The notes beneath the pieces are model-generated. The model was not told where the DNA came from, searched no databases, and was given only the letters and a program-made list of their open reading frames with translations. A DNA stretch of 64,000 nucleotides from Mycobacterium sp. 852014-50255_SCH5639931 (GTDB lineage Bacteria; Actinomycetota; Actinomycetes; Mycobacteriales; Mycobacteriaceae): assembly GCF_001665605.1 (NCBI RefSeq), contig NZ_LZSV01000021.1, positions 1-64,000 of the forward strand. The letters are read 5' to 3'. This document shows, piece by piece, positions 48,184 through 56,821 of this stretch. Each line of letters begins with the position of its first letter. Positions within the stretch are counted from its first letter, which is position 1. The translations under genes were made by a program, and so were the position numbers.

Positions 48184-49365
48184 ATGCAGACTGTGGGGGT
48201 GACCGATGGCCGGCAGGTGGGCGGGACGCGCAGCTTCCTGCCCGCCGTGGAGGGGATGCGCGCCTGCGCGGCCATGGGGGTGGTCGTCACGCACGTCGCT
48301 TTCCAGACCGGGCACTCCAGCGGTGTCACCGGCCGGCTCTTCGGCCGCTTCGATCTCGCCGTCGCGGTCTTCTTCGCCTTGTCGGGCTTCCTGTTGTGGC
48401 GCGGCCACGCCGCGGCGGCACGCGGCCTGGGACCGCGTCCCCGCACCGGCCACTATCTGCGCTCCCGGGTGGTGCGCATCATGCCCGCCTATGTGGTGGC
48501 GGTCGTTGTGATCTTGTCGCTCCTGCCCGACGCGGATCACGCCAGTCCGACCGTGTGGCTGGCCAACCTGACCCTCACCCAGATCTATGTGCCACTCACC
48601 CTGACCGGCGGGCTGACCCAGATGTGGAGCCTTTCGGTCGAGGTCAGCTTCTACCTGGCGTTGCCGATTCTGGCGTTGCTGGCCCGGCGGCTGCCGGTCG
48701 GCGCGCGGATACCGACGATCGCCGTGCTGGCGGCGCTGAGCTGGGCCTGGGGCTGGGTGCCCATCCATTCCGGATCCGGCACCAACCCGCTCAACTGGCC
48801 GCCGGCCTTCTTCTCCTGGTTCGCCGCCGGCATGCTGCTGGCCGAATGGGTCCACAGCCCGGTCGGCCTGTCGCACCGGTGGGCACGCCGGCGGGTGCCC
48901 ATGGCCGTCGTCGCCGTGCTGGCCTACCTGCTGGCGGCCTCCCCGCTGGCGGGCCCGGAGGGCCTGGTTCCCGGCACGGCCACCCAGTTCGCGGTCAAGA
49001 CGGCGGCGGGCTCAGTGGTGGCGTTCGCGCTCGTCGCCCCACTGGTCCTGGACCGGGTCGACACCCCTCACCGGCTGCTGGGCAGCACCGGCATGGTGAC
49101 GCTGGGCCGGTGGTCCTACGGCCTGTTCGTGTGGCACCTGGCCGCGCTGGCCATGGTGTTCCCGGTGCTCGGGACGTTCGCTTTCACCGGCCGCATGCCC
49201 GCCGTGCTGGCGCTGACGCTGGTCTTCGGCTGGGCGATCGCCGCGGTCAGCTACGGGCTGGTCGAGTCGCCCTGCCGGGAAGCGTTGCGGCACTGGGAGA
49301 GACGCGAGAGGCCGGCCGAAACCGCAGACGCGGTGGACGCCGAGGCGGACGCGATCGCGCCCTAG
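48184..49365 (+). CDS. tmaT: Acyltransferase 3 membrane protein (TmaT-like)
   Basis: A 393-residue polytopic acyltransferase-3 protein. The family opening PAVEGMRACAAMGVVVTHV carries the conserved Arg and His of TM1, and about ten TMs follow. The SLSVEVSFYLALPILALLAR segment is typical. It corresponds to Rv0228. The corynebacterial homologue TmaT acetylates trehalose monomycolate before MmpL-dependent export; I infer the same role here from the family and the adjacent pgfA. Start taken as ATG 48184; GTG 48199 or an upstream GTG at 48145 are alternatives. Confidence 0.82.
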   Translation: MQTVGVTDGRQVGGTRSFLPAVEGMRACAAMGVVVTHVAFQTGHSSGVTGRLFGRFDLAVAVFFALSGFLLWRGHAAAARGLGPRPRTGHYLRSRVVRIMPAYVVAVVVILSLLPDADHASPTVWLANLTLTQIYVPLTLTGGLTQMWSLSVEVSFYLALPILALLARRLPVGARIPTIAVLAALSWAWGWVPIHSGSGTNPLNWPPAFFSWFAAGMLLAEWVHSPVGLSHRWARRRVPMAVVAVLAYLLAASPLAGPEGLVPGTATQFAVKTAAGSVVAFALVAPLVLDRVDTPHRLLGSTGMVTLGRWSYGLFVWHLAALAMVFPVLGTFAFTGRMPAVLALTLVFGWAIAAVSYGLVESPCREALRHWERRERPAETADAVDAEADAIAP

Positions 49366-49838
49366 CCGGTGCGGTCCATCCACTCTTCCAGCGTGTCGGC
49401 GGACGGCAGGCAGATCGCGCGCTCGATCTTCTGGAACAGATCGGCCCCGTACTCGACGGTCGATCGGACGAGGTTGCCCAGCGCCTCGAGGTGGATGCCG
49501 TCGGTCAGCAGGTAAGCGTTCTCGCCGACCACGCTGACGTGGCTCGGCCGGGCGGTCTCGCGCACAAACGCCTTGGGCCAATGGGTTTCGCGATTCCAGT
49601 CGTTGACCAGTTCCATCAGGCGCGCCCGCTCGGTAGCGGGGTAGTGCCCGGCGGGGCTGATCGAGATCTCGAAAACGTCGCGCCGCAAACCGTTGATCCG
49701 CAGGTTCACGTGCAGCTTGCCGCGCTCGTAGCTGGGCAGCATCATGAACTCCTCGCCGTCATCGCTGCGGAAGAAGCGCAACTCACGCGATCGCAGGTAA
49801 CGGTCGATCAACTCCGTGCTCAGCGGTTCGATCTGCAT
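49362..49838 (-). CDS. YbjN-domain protein
   Basis: A 158-residue cytoplasmic protein with the YbjN (type III secretion chaperone-like) fold: RSRELRFFRSDDGEEFMML, then alternating strands and the NDWNRETHWPKAF segment typical of actinobacterial YbjN proteins. ATG 49838. The 3' end overlaps the convergent acyltransferase by four bases. Actinobacterial members are uncharacterised. It replaces the Rv0229c position I recall from M. tuberculosis. Confidence 0.8.
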   Translation of the reverse strand: MQIEPLSTELIDRYLRSRELRFFRSDDGEEFMMLPSYERGKLHVNLRINGLRRDVFEISISPAGHYPATERARLMELVNDWNRETHWPKAFVRETARPSHVSVVGENAYLLTDGIHLEALGNLVRSTVEYGADLFQKIERAICLPSADTLEEWMDRTG

Positions 49839-49882
49839 TGCCCGATGATGGGCCCGCCGGCTTGGAGGATTCTTGGGGTGCG

Positions 49883-51373
49883 TCAGGCCGGCCCGACGGC
49901 CTGCAGGCGCTCCATGATCTCGGCGCGCACCGCCGACCGCCGCGCCTTCCCGGCGTCGTCGCGCAGGGGGGCGTCGACGAATTCTACGAAATCCGGGGTG
50001 GGCGGCACCTTGTACGCCGCGAGGTGTTCGCGCAGAAATTGCTGCACCCCGGCTGCGTCCAGCCCCGCGTCGTCGGCCGTGTGCACCAGCGCGTAGGGCA
50101 CCTGCCCCAGATCGCCGGAGTTTGGGTCGGGGACGCCGACCACGAGGCAGGACAACACGTCCGGGTGTGCCGACAACGCGTTCTCGATCTCGGCTGGGTA
50201 CACGTTGCGGCCGCCGACGGTGAACATGTCCACCCTGCGGTCAGACAGATAGAGAAATCCGTCGGCGTCGAAATAGCCGAGGTCGCCCAACGAGTCCCAG
50301 CCGTCGCGGCTCTTCGCCGTCGCGCCGACGTAGCGGTAGGTGGGTGCGCTGCCCGGTGCGGGCCGCATGTAAATCTCGCCCTCCACGCCGGGCGGACACG
50401 GGTTGCCGTCGTCGTCGAGCACCTTCATCTCGCCGGCGACCACCACCCCGACCGAGCCGCGGTGGGTCAGCCACTGGTCGCCGGAGATGAAGGTCAGCGC
50501 CTGTAATTCGGTGCCGCCGTAGAGTTCCCACACTTTTTCCGGACCCAGCAGATCGATCCACGCCTGCTTGACGGCGGGCGGGCACGGCGCCGCCAGATGC
50601 CAGAAGCGGCGGATCGACGACAGGTCGTAGGCACCCGGTTCGGCGTAATAGACCGGCAGCGTCCGCTGCATGATCGTCGGCACCGTCGTCAAAAAGGTGA
50701 CTTTATGGTCGGTGATCAGCCGAAGGAATTGCTGCGGCTCGAACCGGCTCATCAGCACCAGGTGATGGCGCATCAACAGTGCCATGGTCGCTGCGGTGAA
50801 TCCGGTGTTGTGCGACAGCGGCACCGGCATCAGCGTGACATCGCCCTCCTGCGCGCCCAAGGGATAGCCGATGGCGGCCGGTATCCGGCTGTCGCCGCCG
50901 GATTCGATCAGCTTGGGGCGGCCGGTGCTGCCGCCGGACCCCATCGCCTTCCACACCGGCGAAACCGCCTCCGGCAGCGCCGCGTCCGAACAATCCGGTC
51001 CCGGCGTGAAACCGGCTGACACGCTTGGCATTCCGGGATACTCGCGGCCCACTAACAAGGTGGGCGGGCGCAACTCCACCAGGCCCTGCAACTCCGCGTC
51101 CGGCAACCGCGCCGACAGCGGCTGCGGCACCGCGCCCAGCTTCCAGCACGCCACCGCGGCCTGGATCCACTCGATCGAGTTGGGCAGCACCATCGTCACG
51201 TAGTCGCCGACCCCCACACCGCGCTCGGCGTAGGCGCGGGCCAACCGGTTCGTCGAACGGTCGAGTTCGGCGCGGGTGATGGTCACTCCATCACAGGTGA
51301 CCGCCGGCTCGTCGGGTGCGAGTTCGGCCAGCGCGGAGATCTGGGTGCCGATCGGCGGGATCGGCTCACTCAT
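49883..51373 (-). CDS. AMP-forming acyl-CoA ligase
   Basis: A 496-residue ANL-superfamily enzyme. P-loop KAMGSGGSTGRPKLIESGG (about residues 142-160), A5-like motif KVWELYGGTELQAL, hinge DGFLYLSDRRVDMFTVGGRN and C-terminal DDAGKARRSAVRA. The P-loop has GSGGSTG where most members have SSGTTG, as seen in a divergent FadD subgroup. It overlaps the lactonase gene upstream by eight bases, so they are co-translated. Substrate unknown. Confidence 0.9.
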   Translation of the reverse strand: MSEPIPPIGTQISALAELAPDEPAVTCDGVTITRAELDRSTNRLARAYAERGVGVGDYVTMVLPNSIEWIQAAVACWKLGAVPQPLSARLPDAELQGLVELRPPTLLVGREYPGMPSVSAGFTPGPDCSDAALPEAVSPVWKAMGSGGSTGRPKLIESGGDSRIPAAIGYPLGAQEGDVTLMPVPLSHNTGFTAATMALLMRHHLVLMSRFEPQQFLRLITDHKVTFLTTVPTIMQRTLPVYYAEPGAYDLSSIRRFWHLAAPCPPAVKQAWIDLLGPEKVWELYGGTELQALTFISGDQWLTHRGSVGVVVAGEMKVLDDDGNPCPPGVEGEIYMRPAPGSAPTYRYVGATAKSRDGWDSLGDLGYFDADGFLYLSDRRVDMFTVGGRNVYPAEIENALSAHPDVLSCLVVGVPDPNSGDLGQVPYALVHTADDAGLDAAGVQQFLREHLAAYKVPPTPDFVEFVDAPLRDDAGKARRSAVRAEIMERLQAVGPA

Positions 51374-52346
51374 ATGCGCCCTGCCGCTCGAAGATGCGGC
51401 GGGGGTTGTCGACCAGCATGGTGTGCAACTGGTCGTCGGTGACGCCGCGCTCCTTGAGGGCGGGGATGACGTCGTTGTGGATGTGCAGGTAATGCCAATT
51501 CGGCGCCATCTGGGGCACCAGGGCTTCGGGAAGCGCGTCGAAATAACAGTTGGCGTCGTGCGAGAGCACCATTTTGTCGGCGTGCCCGCGCTCGCACATC
51601 GTGGCCACGATGTTGACCCGGTCCTCGAACGGCAGGATCACGTCGATGCCGAACCGGTCCATGCCGAGGTAGGAGCCGGCGGCGATGAGCTCTTCGAGGT
51701 AGCCGACATCGGTGCTGTCGCCGGAGTGACCGATGACCACCCGGCTCAGGTCCACGCCCTCCTCCTCGAAGATGCGTTGCTGCTCGAGCCCGCGGCGCAG
51801 CCCGGCGTGGGTGTGCGTGGAGATCGGCACCCCGGTGCGCTTGTGCGCCTGCGCGACCGCGCGCAGCACCCGCTCGACGCCCGGGGTGATGCCGGGTTCG
51901 TCGGTTGCACACTTGAGGATGCCCGCCTTGATGCCGGTGTCGGCGATGCCCTGCTCGATGTCGCGGACGAACATCTCGGTCATGATCTCGGGGCCGTCCA
52001 GCATCCCTCCGGGGCCCTCGTAATGGAACCGGAACGGCACGTCGTTGTACGTGTAAAGTCCCGTCGCCACAACGATATTCAGCTCGGTGGCCGCCGCGAC
52101 GCGGGCGATGCGCGGGATGTAGCGGCCCAGCCCGATCACGGTGAGGTCCACGATGGTGTCGACACCGCGGGACTTCAGCTCGTTGAGCCGATCGATGGCA
52201 TCGGCCACCCGCCGTTCCTCGTCACCCCACGCTTCGGGATAGTTCAGCGCGATCTCGGTGGTCATGATGAACACGTGCTCGTGCATGAGCGTCACGCCGA
52301 GGTCGGCGGTATCGATGGGGCCGCGGGCGGTATTGAGTTCTGACAC
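51366..52346 (-). CDS. php: Phosphotriesterase-like lactonase
   Basis: A 326-residue TIM-barrel binuclear metal hydrolase. Ligands visible: H22 and H24 (MHEHVF), bridging carboxylated K145 (AGILKCATDE), H178 (STHTH), H207 (VVIGHSGDST) and D264 (LSHDANCYF). This matches Rv0230c; the M. tuberculosis enzyme is a lactonase with weak organophosphatase activity. GTG start at 52346. It is divergent from fadE4 and followed directly by an acyl-CoA ligase, suggesting that lactone ring opening feeds CoA activation (inference). Confidence 0.93.
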   Translation of the reverse strand: MSELNTARGPIDTADLGVTLMHEHVFIMTTEIALNYPEAWGDEERRVADAIDRLNELKSRGVDTIVDLTVIGLGRYIPRIARVAAATELNIVVATGLYTYNDVPFRFHYEGPGGMLDGPEIMTEMFVRDIEQGIADTGIKAGILKCATDEPGITPGVERVLRAVAQAHKRTGVPISTHTHAGLRRGLEQQRIFEEEGVDLSRVVIGHSGDSTDVGYLEELIAAGSYLGMDRFGIDVILPFEDRVNIVATMCERGHADKMVLSHDANCYFDALPEALVPQMAPNWHYLHIHNDVIPALKERGVTDDQLHTMLVDNPRRIFERQGAYE

Positions 52347-52460
52347 GTGACTGATGCTAGGTCGACCCGGTGGTCGGAGAACAGTGCCGATTTATTCCGG
52401 TGCGCCCTAAGGTGCAGTACCGTCACCCTCGTCCCAACCGGAACCCGCGGGAGTCGCGTC

Positions 52461-54158
52461 ATGTTGCTCAATCCCAACCACCTGCAACGCAAATACCCTG
52501 ACCGGCGCTCGGCGGAGATCATGGCCTCGACGGTGGACTTCTTCGAATCGCGGGGCAAGGCGCGGCTGAAGTCCGACGATCACGAACGGGTGTGGTACTC
52601 CGAGTTTTTGGACCACATCGGACGCGAGCGTATCTTCGCGTCCCTGCTGACGCCGTCTCAGTACGGCGCCGACGATTGTCGCTGGGATACCTACCGGATC
52701 AGCGAGTTCGCCGAGATCGTGGGCTTCTACGGGCTGAGCTACTGGTACCCCTTCCAGGTCACCGCGCTGGGCTTGGGCCCCATCTGGATGAGCGCCAACG
52801 AGGACGCCAAGCGCAAGGCCGCCGCCCAGCTCGAGGCCGGCGAGGTGTTCGCCTTTGGCCTGTCGGAGCAGACCCACGGCGCCGATGTCTACCAGACCGA
52901 CATGATCCTGACGCCGTCCGAGAACGGCTGGGTCGCCAATGGCGAGAAGTACTACATCGGCAACGCCAACGTGGCGCGGATGGTCTCCACCTTCGGCAAG
53001 ATCGCCGGCTCAGACGAATACGTGTTCTTCGCCGCCGACTCCCAGCACGATCGGTATGACCTGATCAAAAACGTGGTGAACTCGCAGAACTACGTCGCCA
53101 ACTATGCGCTGCGCGACTACCCCGTCACCGAGGCCGACATCCTGCACCGCGGTCCCGGGGCCTTCCACGCGGCCCTCAACACGGTCAACGTCTGCAAGTA
53201 CAACCTGGGCTGGGGCGCGGTCGGCATGTGCACCCACGCCATGTACGAGGCGGTCACCCACGCCTCCAACCGGGTCCTGTACGGAACCGTCGTCACCGAC
53301 TTCAGCCACGTGCGGCGGCTGCTCACCGACGCCTACCTGCGGCTGGTCGCGATGCGGCTCGTCGCCACCCGCGCCTGCGACTACATGCGCGGCGCCTCGG
53401 CGGACGACCGGCGCTACCTGCTGTACAGCCCGCTCACCAAGGCGAAGATCACCAGCGAAGGCGAGCGGGTCGTCATCGCCCTGTGGGACGTGATCGCCGC
53501 CAAGGGGGTGGAGAAGGACACCTTCTTCGAGGCCGTCGCCCGCGAGATCGGTTTGCTGCCAAGGCTCGAGGGCACCGTGCACATCAACATCGGCCTGCTC
53601 GCCAAGTTCATGCCCAACTTCCTGTTCGCCCCCAACGCCGAGCTGCCGATCATCGGCCGCCGCGACGACGCGGCCGACGACACGTTCCTGTTCGCGCAGG
53701 GTCCGACCGGGGGCCTGGGCAAGGTGCGCTTCCACGACTGGCGCGCGCCGTTCGACGGCTTCGGGCACCTGCCCAACGTGGCGTTGCTGCGCAAGCAGAT
53801 CGACGTGCTCGCCGACATGCTGGCCAGCGCGACCCCCGACGCCGCACAGCAGAAGGACGTCGACTTCGCGTTCGCCGTGGGCCAGTTGTTCGCGACGGTG
53901 CCCTACGCGCAGCTCATCCTCGAGGAGGCCGCGCTGTCCGACGTGGACGAGACGCTGATCGATGAGATCTTCGCCGTGCTGGTCCGCGACTTCAACGGCT
54001 ACGCCGTGGAGCTGAGCGACAAACCCGCGACGACGGACGAGCAGGCCCGCTTCGCGACGCGGATGATCCGCCGCCCCGTCCACGACCCCGCCCGCTACGC
54101 CCAGATCTGGAAGGAGCACATCCTTCCCCTCAACGGCGCGTACCGCATGCGGCCATAG
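52461..54158 (+). CDS. fadE4: Acyl-CoA dehydrogenase family protein FadE4
   Basis: A 565-residue acyl-CoA dehydrogenase/oxidase-like flavoprotein, longer than the 380-residue standard and close to the 568 residues I recall for Rv0231. The middle domain has FAFGLSEQTHGADVYQTD and GEKYYIGNANVARMVSTF. The long C-terminal helical region resembles acyl-CoA oxidases. I use ATG 52461 (MLLNPNHLQRKYPD) rather than the GTG at 52347, whose extra 38 residues show no family resemblance. A hairpin follows the stop. Confidence 0.9.
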   Translation: MLLNPNHLQRKYPDRRSAEIMASTVDFFESRGKARLKSDDHERVWYSEFLDHIGRERIFASLLTPSQYGADDCRWDTYRISEFAEIVGFYGLSYWYPFQVTALGLGPIWMSANEDAKRKAAAQLEAGEVFAFGLSEQTHGADVYQTDMILTPSENGWVANGEKYYIGNANVARMVSTFGKIAGSDEYVFFAADSQHDRYDLIKNVVNSQNYVANYALRDYPVTEADILHRGPGAFHAALNTVNVCKYNLGWGAVGMCTHAMYEAVTHASNRVLYGTVVTDFSHVRRLLTDAYLRLVAMRLVATRACDYMRGASADDRRYLLYSPLTKAKITSEGERVVIALWDVIAAKGVEKDTFFEAVAREIGLLPRLEGTVHINIGLLAKFMPNFLFAPNAELPIIGRRDDAADDTFLFAQGPTGGLGKVRFHDWRAPFDGFGHLPNVALLRKQIDVLADMLASATPDAAQQKDVDFAFAVGQLFATVPYAQLILEEAALSDVDETLIDEIFAVLVRDFNGYAVELSDKPATTDEQARFATRMIRRPVHDPARYAQIWKEHILPLNGAYRMRP

Positions 54159-54194
54159 TTCGGCGCCGACGCGTGCGTCTACATCTGTGCCGAA
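54159..54194. terminator. Bidirectional stem-loop between fadE4 and the aldo/keto reductase
   Basis: TTCGGCGC (54159-54166) pairs with GTGCCGAA (54187-54194), with one G-U pair. Inside, GACGC (54168-54172) pairs with GCGTC (54175-54179). It fills the 39-base gap between two convergent stops, a natural place for a shared terminator. Confidence 0.5.
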
Positions 54195-54197
54195 ACA

Positions 54198-55046
54198 TCA
54201 ATCGGGGATGTTGTCGAATGTATCGGGGTGGGGACCGGTGCGACCGGGTTCGCCACGGTCGAGGCCGCTGATGGAGTCCATCTGCTCGGTGCTCAGCGTG
54301 AAGTCGAAGATATTGAAATTCGCCTCCATCCGCTCGCGGTGGACCGACTTGGGAATCACGACGTTGCCGCTCTGGATGTGCCAACGCAGCACCACCTCCG
54401 CGGGTGTTCTGCCATGCGCATCGGCGATGCGGGTGATGAGGTCGTCGTCCAGGACCTTGCCCTTCGCGATTGGCGACCAGGCCTCCGTCGCGATCTGGTG
54501 CTGGCGGTTATAGGCATCGACCTGCTGGTTCGTAAAGTAGGGATGCACCTCGATTTGGTTCACTGCGGGCGCGGTGTGCGATCCCTCGGCGAGTCGGCGC
54601 AGATGGGCGACCTGGAAGTTCGACACGCCGATGCTGCGTGCCCGGCCGTCCTTGGCGAATTCCTCCAGCACGTTCCACGTGGAGACGAAGTCGCCGTGAT
54701 AGCGGGTGGGAAGGGGCCAGTGGATCAGGAACAGGTCGACATAATCCGTACCAAGGGCGGTCAATGTGGCGTCGAACGCGCGGCGCGCGTCGTCGGGCCT
54801 GTGATGTCCGTTGTTGAGCTTGCTGGTGACAAACACGTCGCCGCGGTCCAGCCCCGCATGCCGGATGCCTTGGCCGACTTCCCTTTCATTGCCGTACATC
54901 TGCGCAGTGTCGATGTGGCGGTATCCGACCGCGAGGGCGGTACGCACCGCGGCGGCGGTCTGTTCCGGTGCAATCTGGAACACGCCGAAGCCTAGTTGAG
55001 GGATGGTGTTGCCGTCATTGAGCGTGATCGAAGGAATCGAGTTCAT
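54198..55046 (-). CDS. Aldo/keto reductase
   Basis: A 282-residue NADPH-dependent AKR (TIM barrel). The catalytic tetrad is visible as Asp and Tyr in RHIDTAQMYGNEREVG, Lys in VFVTSKLNNG and His in LFLIHWPLPTR. The cofactor loop is VIPKSVHRERMEANF. ATG 55046. It is the downstream member of a three-gene block (TetR, aquaporin-like, AKR), all on the minus strand, that I do not recall between fadE4 and Rv0232 in M. tuberculosis. Confidence 0.93.
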   Translation of the reverse strand: MNSIPSITLNDGNTIPQLGFGVFQIAPEQTAAAVRTALAVGYRHIDTAQMYGNEREVGQGIRHAGLDRGDVFVTSKLNNGHHRPDDARRAFDATLTALGTDYVDLFLIHWPLPTRYHGDFVSTWNVLEEFAKDGRARSIGVSNFQVAHLRRLAEGSHTAPAVNQIEVHPYFTNQQVDAYNRQHQIATEAWSPIAKGKVLDDDLITRIADAHGRTPAEVVLRWHIQSGNVVIPKSVHRERMEANFNIFDFTLSTEQMDSISGLDRGEPGRTGPHPDTFDNIPD

Positions 55047-55154
55047 CTGCTTGGCCTCCTAGTGATTGATTGCTGTGGTTCTGCGCTGTCGCTCGGACCC
55101 CGGCAGGGCGCGAAAACGATTCGCCACGTTGGTATCTCGTCTCATCTTGGTGCC

Positions 55155-55844
55155 TCACTTATCGGCTGGGTTGAGGGCGCGGAATACGAGGCCGGCCGTC
55201 ACGCCGCCGACCACTTCCGGGACGAGGTAGATCAGCGTCGACCAGCCGAGCAACCCGCTGGCCGCGCCCCCTAGCAGGACAGCGGGGTTGAACACACCGC
55301 CGGAAATGCCACCGACGCTCACGGCACCGACAACGACCGTGAAACCGATGGCCAACCCGTAGAAGGAGTTGTCTGCGTGGTCCTTGCTGGTGGCGACGTT
55401 GAGGACGACATAGGCCAGGGCAAAGGTGAACAAGGATTCGACGATGAGCGCACTCGTCATGGCGTCACCGCGCGGCGCGAATGCCCGGGCGGGCGATGCG
55501 CTGATGGTCGCGCCGACAACGACTGCAGCGAGCAGGCCGGCCGTGAGTTGGACTATCCAGTACCCAATCGCATCATGGACACCGATCCTGCTGCGGACGA
55601 GCGCGGCCATCGTCACCGCCGGGTTGTAGTGGCCTCCAGAGATGTGGCCGCCGGCGTAGACCATGACCATGAGGACTCCGCCAATCGCCAGCGGCGCTAG
55701 CGACGTCGCGGCGCGGGCGCTGGCGCCGACGGTGAACATGAGGAAGAACGTCCCGATGAACTCAACAGCAAGCTTGCGAGCCGTCGGACGGAGCCGCGTC
55801 ATCGAACTCTGCGAGGGCCCGGCGACAAAGCGGGTGGATGTCAT
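55155..55844 (-). CDS. Aquaporin-like (MIP) channel lacking the NPA-Arg
   Basis: A 229-residue six-TM major intrinsic protein. Both half-helix motifs are present, GGHYNPAVTMAA and GGVFNPAVLLGG. In most aquaporins the second NPA is followed by Arg, which forms the selectivity filter; here it is Val. The pore may therefore pass larger or different solutes. I start at ATG 55844 (MTSTRFVAGPS); a TTG at 55856 is possible. Overlapping palindromes lie 20-43 bases upstream. Confidence 0.88.
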   Translation of the reverse strand: MTSTRFVAGPSQSSMTRLRPTARKLAVEFIGTFFLMFTVGASARAATSLAPLAIGGVLMVMVYAGGHISGGHYNPAVTMAALVRSRIGVHDAIGYWIVQLTAGLLAAVVVGATISASPARAFAPRGDAMTSALIVESLFTFALAYVVLNVATSKDHADNSFYGLAIGFTVVVGAVSVGGISGGVFNPAVLLGGAASGLLGWSTLIYLVPEVVGGVTAGLVFRALNPADK

Positions 55845-55864
55845 GAATGACCCCAATCAGATAC

Positions 55865-55887
55865 TGAACGTTTAGTTCATAAACTAA
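55865..55887. promoter_or_regulatory. Overlapping palindromes upstream of the aquaporin gene
   Basis: Three palindromes overlap: TGAAC-GTTTA-GTTCA (55865-55879), GTTTA-GTTCA-TAAAC (55870-55884) and TTAGTT-CATA-AACTAA (55872-55887). Arms are perfect. Such nested sites commonly bind two dimers of a TetR-type repressor; the TetR gene at 55934, 47 bases upstream in the same direction, is the prime candidate. Confidence 0.65.
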
Positions 55888-55933
55888 CCGCTGCACCGCC
55901 GCTTTTTAACTCCCTGAAGCTATGACCTCGGTC

Positions 55934-56560
55934 TCAGTGGCCCAGCCCGCGCATCGCTGCGTCGACGATCGCGTCGGCGCCGGCGTCGTCGAGGGGTGCA
56001 TGGCCCGCGACCAGGCGATACATCACCGGCCCGAAAATTAGATCAATCGCCACCTCGGGGTCGATGTCTGCGCGCAATTCGCCCCGCGCGACACCGCGGT
56101 CCCAGATCGCACGAACCAGTTTGCGCCGAGAGCCGACGAGATAGTCGCGCAGTTGCGAGCCGACTTGCGGGTCGAACTGTGCCTCGCCGACGAGTTGGGC
56201 ATAGGCCCGGCCACTCTCACTGCTGTAGAAGCGGGCCATGCCGCGGAGCGCAAGGCGGAAGTCCTCGTGCGCCGACCCCGTGTCCTGATCGGCTGATTCA
56301 ATCGCCATTTCCGACAAAAACGCCTCGACGGCAAGCGCGTACTTGTTCGGCCACCACTTATAAATCGTCGCCTTGCTCGCCCCGCTCCGGGCGGCAATCT
56401 CCTCGGTAGTCATCGCTCGCAGGCCGACCTCGTGCATGAGCTCCGACGTCGTACGTAGCACCGCAGCTCGGGTCTCCTGGCTGCGGGGGCGGCCTGGGCG
56501 GGCCCGGGGCTGATCCACGCGATCCGACACCTTTTCGTCGAGCTGAATTTGATGTTCCAA
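55934..56560 (-). CDS. TetR-family regulator
   Basis: A repressor of up to 208 residues. The HTH, preceded by a basic GRPRSQETRAAVLRTT arm, contains EIAARSGASKATIYKWWPNK, typical of AcrR/TetR proteins; the C-terminal domain is variable. The start is uncertain: TTG 56560 (MEHQIQLDEK), GTG 56530 or GTG 56518, none with a strong SD. It lies just upstream of the aquaporin-like gene, whose promoter carries nested palindromes. Confidence 0.88.
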   Translation of the reverse strand: MEHQIQLDEKVSDRVDQPRARPGRPRSQETRAAVLRTTSELMHEVGLRAMTTEEIAARSGASKATIYKWWPNKYALAVEAFLSEMAIESADQDTGSAHEDFRLALRGMARFYSSESGRAYAQLVGEAQFDPQVGSQLRDYLVGSRRKLVRAIWDRGVARGELRADIDPEVAIDLIFGPVMYRLVAGHAPLDDAGADAIVDAAMRGLGH

Positions 56561-56788
56561 CTATGGACCACCCGCCGGCGGCCGGGCTAAGCCGACGCCA
56601 GTTCGTTTCGTGCGCAGCCGCTTGGATCTACCTAACGGCACCATGCCAATGCGGACTGGGAAGGCCCGATGGCGCGCTTCGCAACTTGCTCCAGCGAGCA
56701 TGTGCTCTGAGCGGCGGCGATCATATTTTGTCCGAGTGCGGTTCGTTGCTGCGGCGTGATACTTGACTGTGACGCGGCTCACCGTAAT

Positions 56789-56803
56789 ATGACCAGTGGT
56801 CAT
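56789..56803. promoter_or_regulatory. Operator of the TetR-R2lox operon
   Basis: ATGACC (56789-56794) and GGTCAT (56798-56803) are perfect arms around AGT. The site ends seven bases before the AGGAGG ribosome binding site (56811-56816) of the TetR gene at 56822, so it probably overlaps the transcription start and serves autorepression. Confidence 0.7.
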
Positions 56804-56821
56804 CGACGCTAGGAGGCCGCA

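Noticed and set aside
52347..52460. Upstream 38-codon extension of fadE4
   Set aside because: No family resemblance; length and N-terminus fit ATG 52461, and the interval is the expected divergent promoter.
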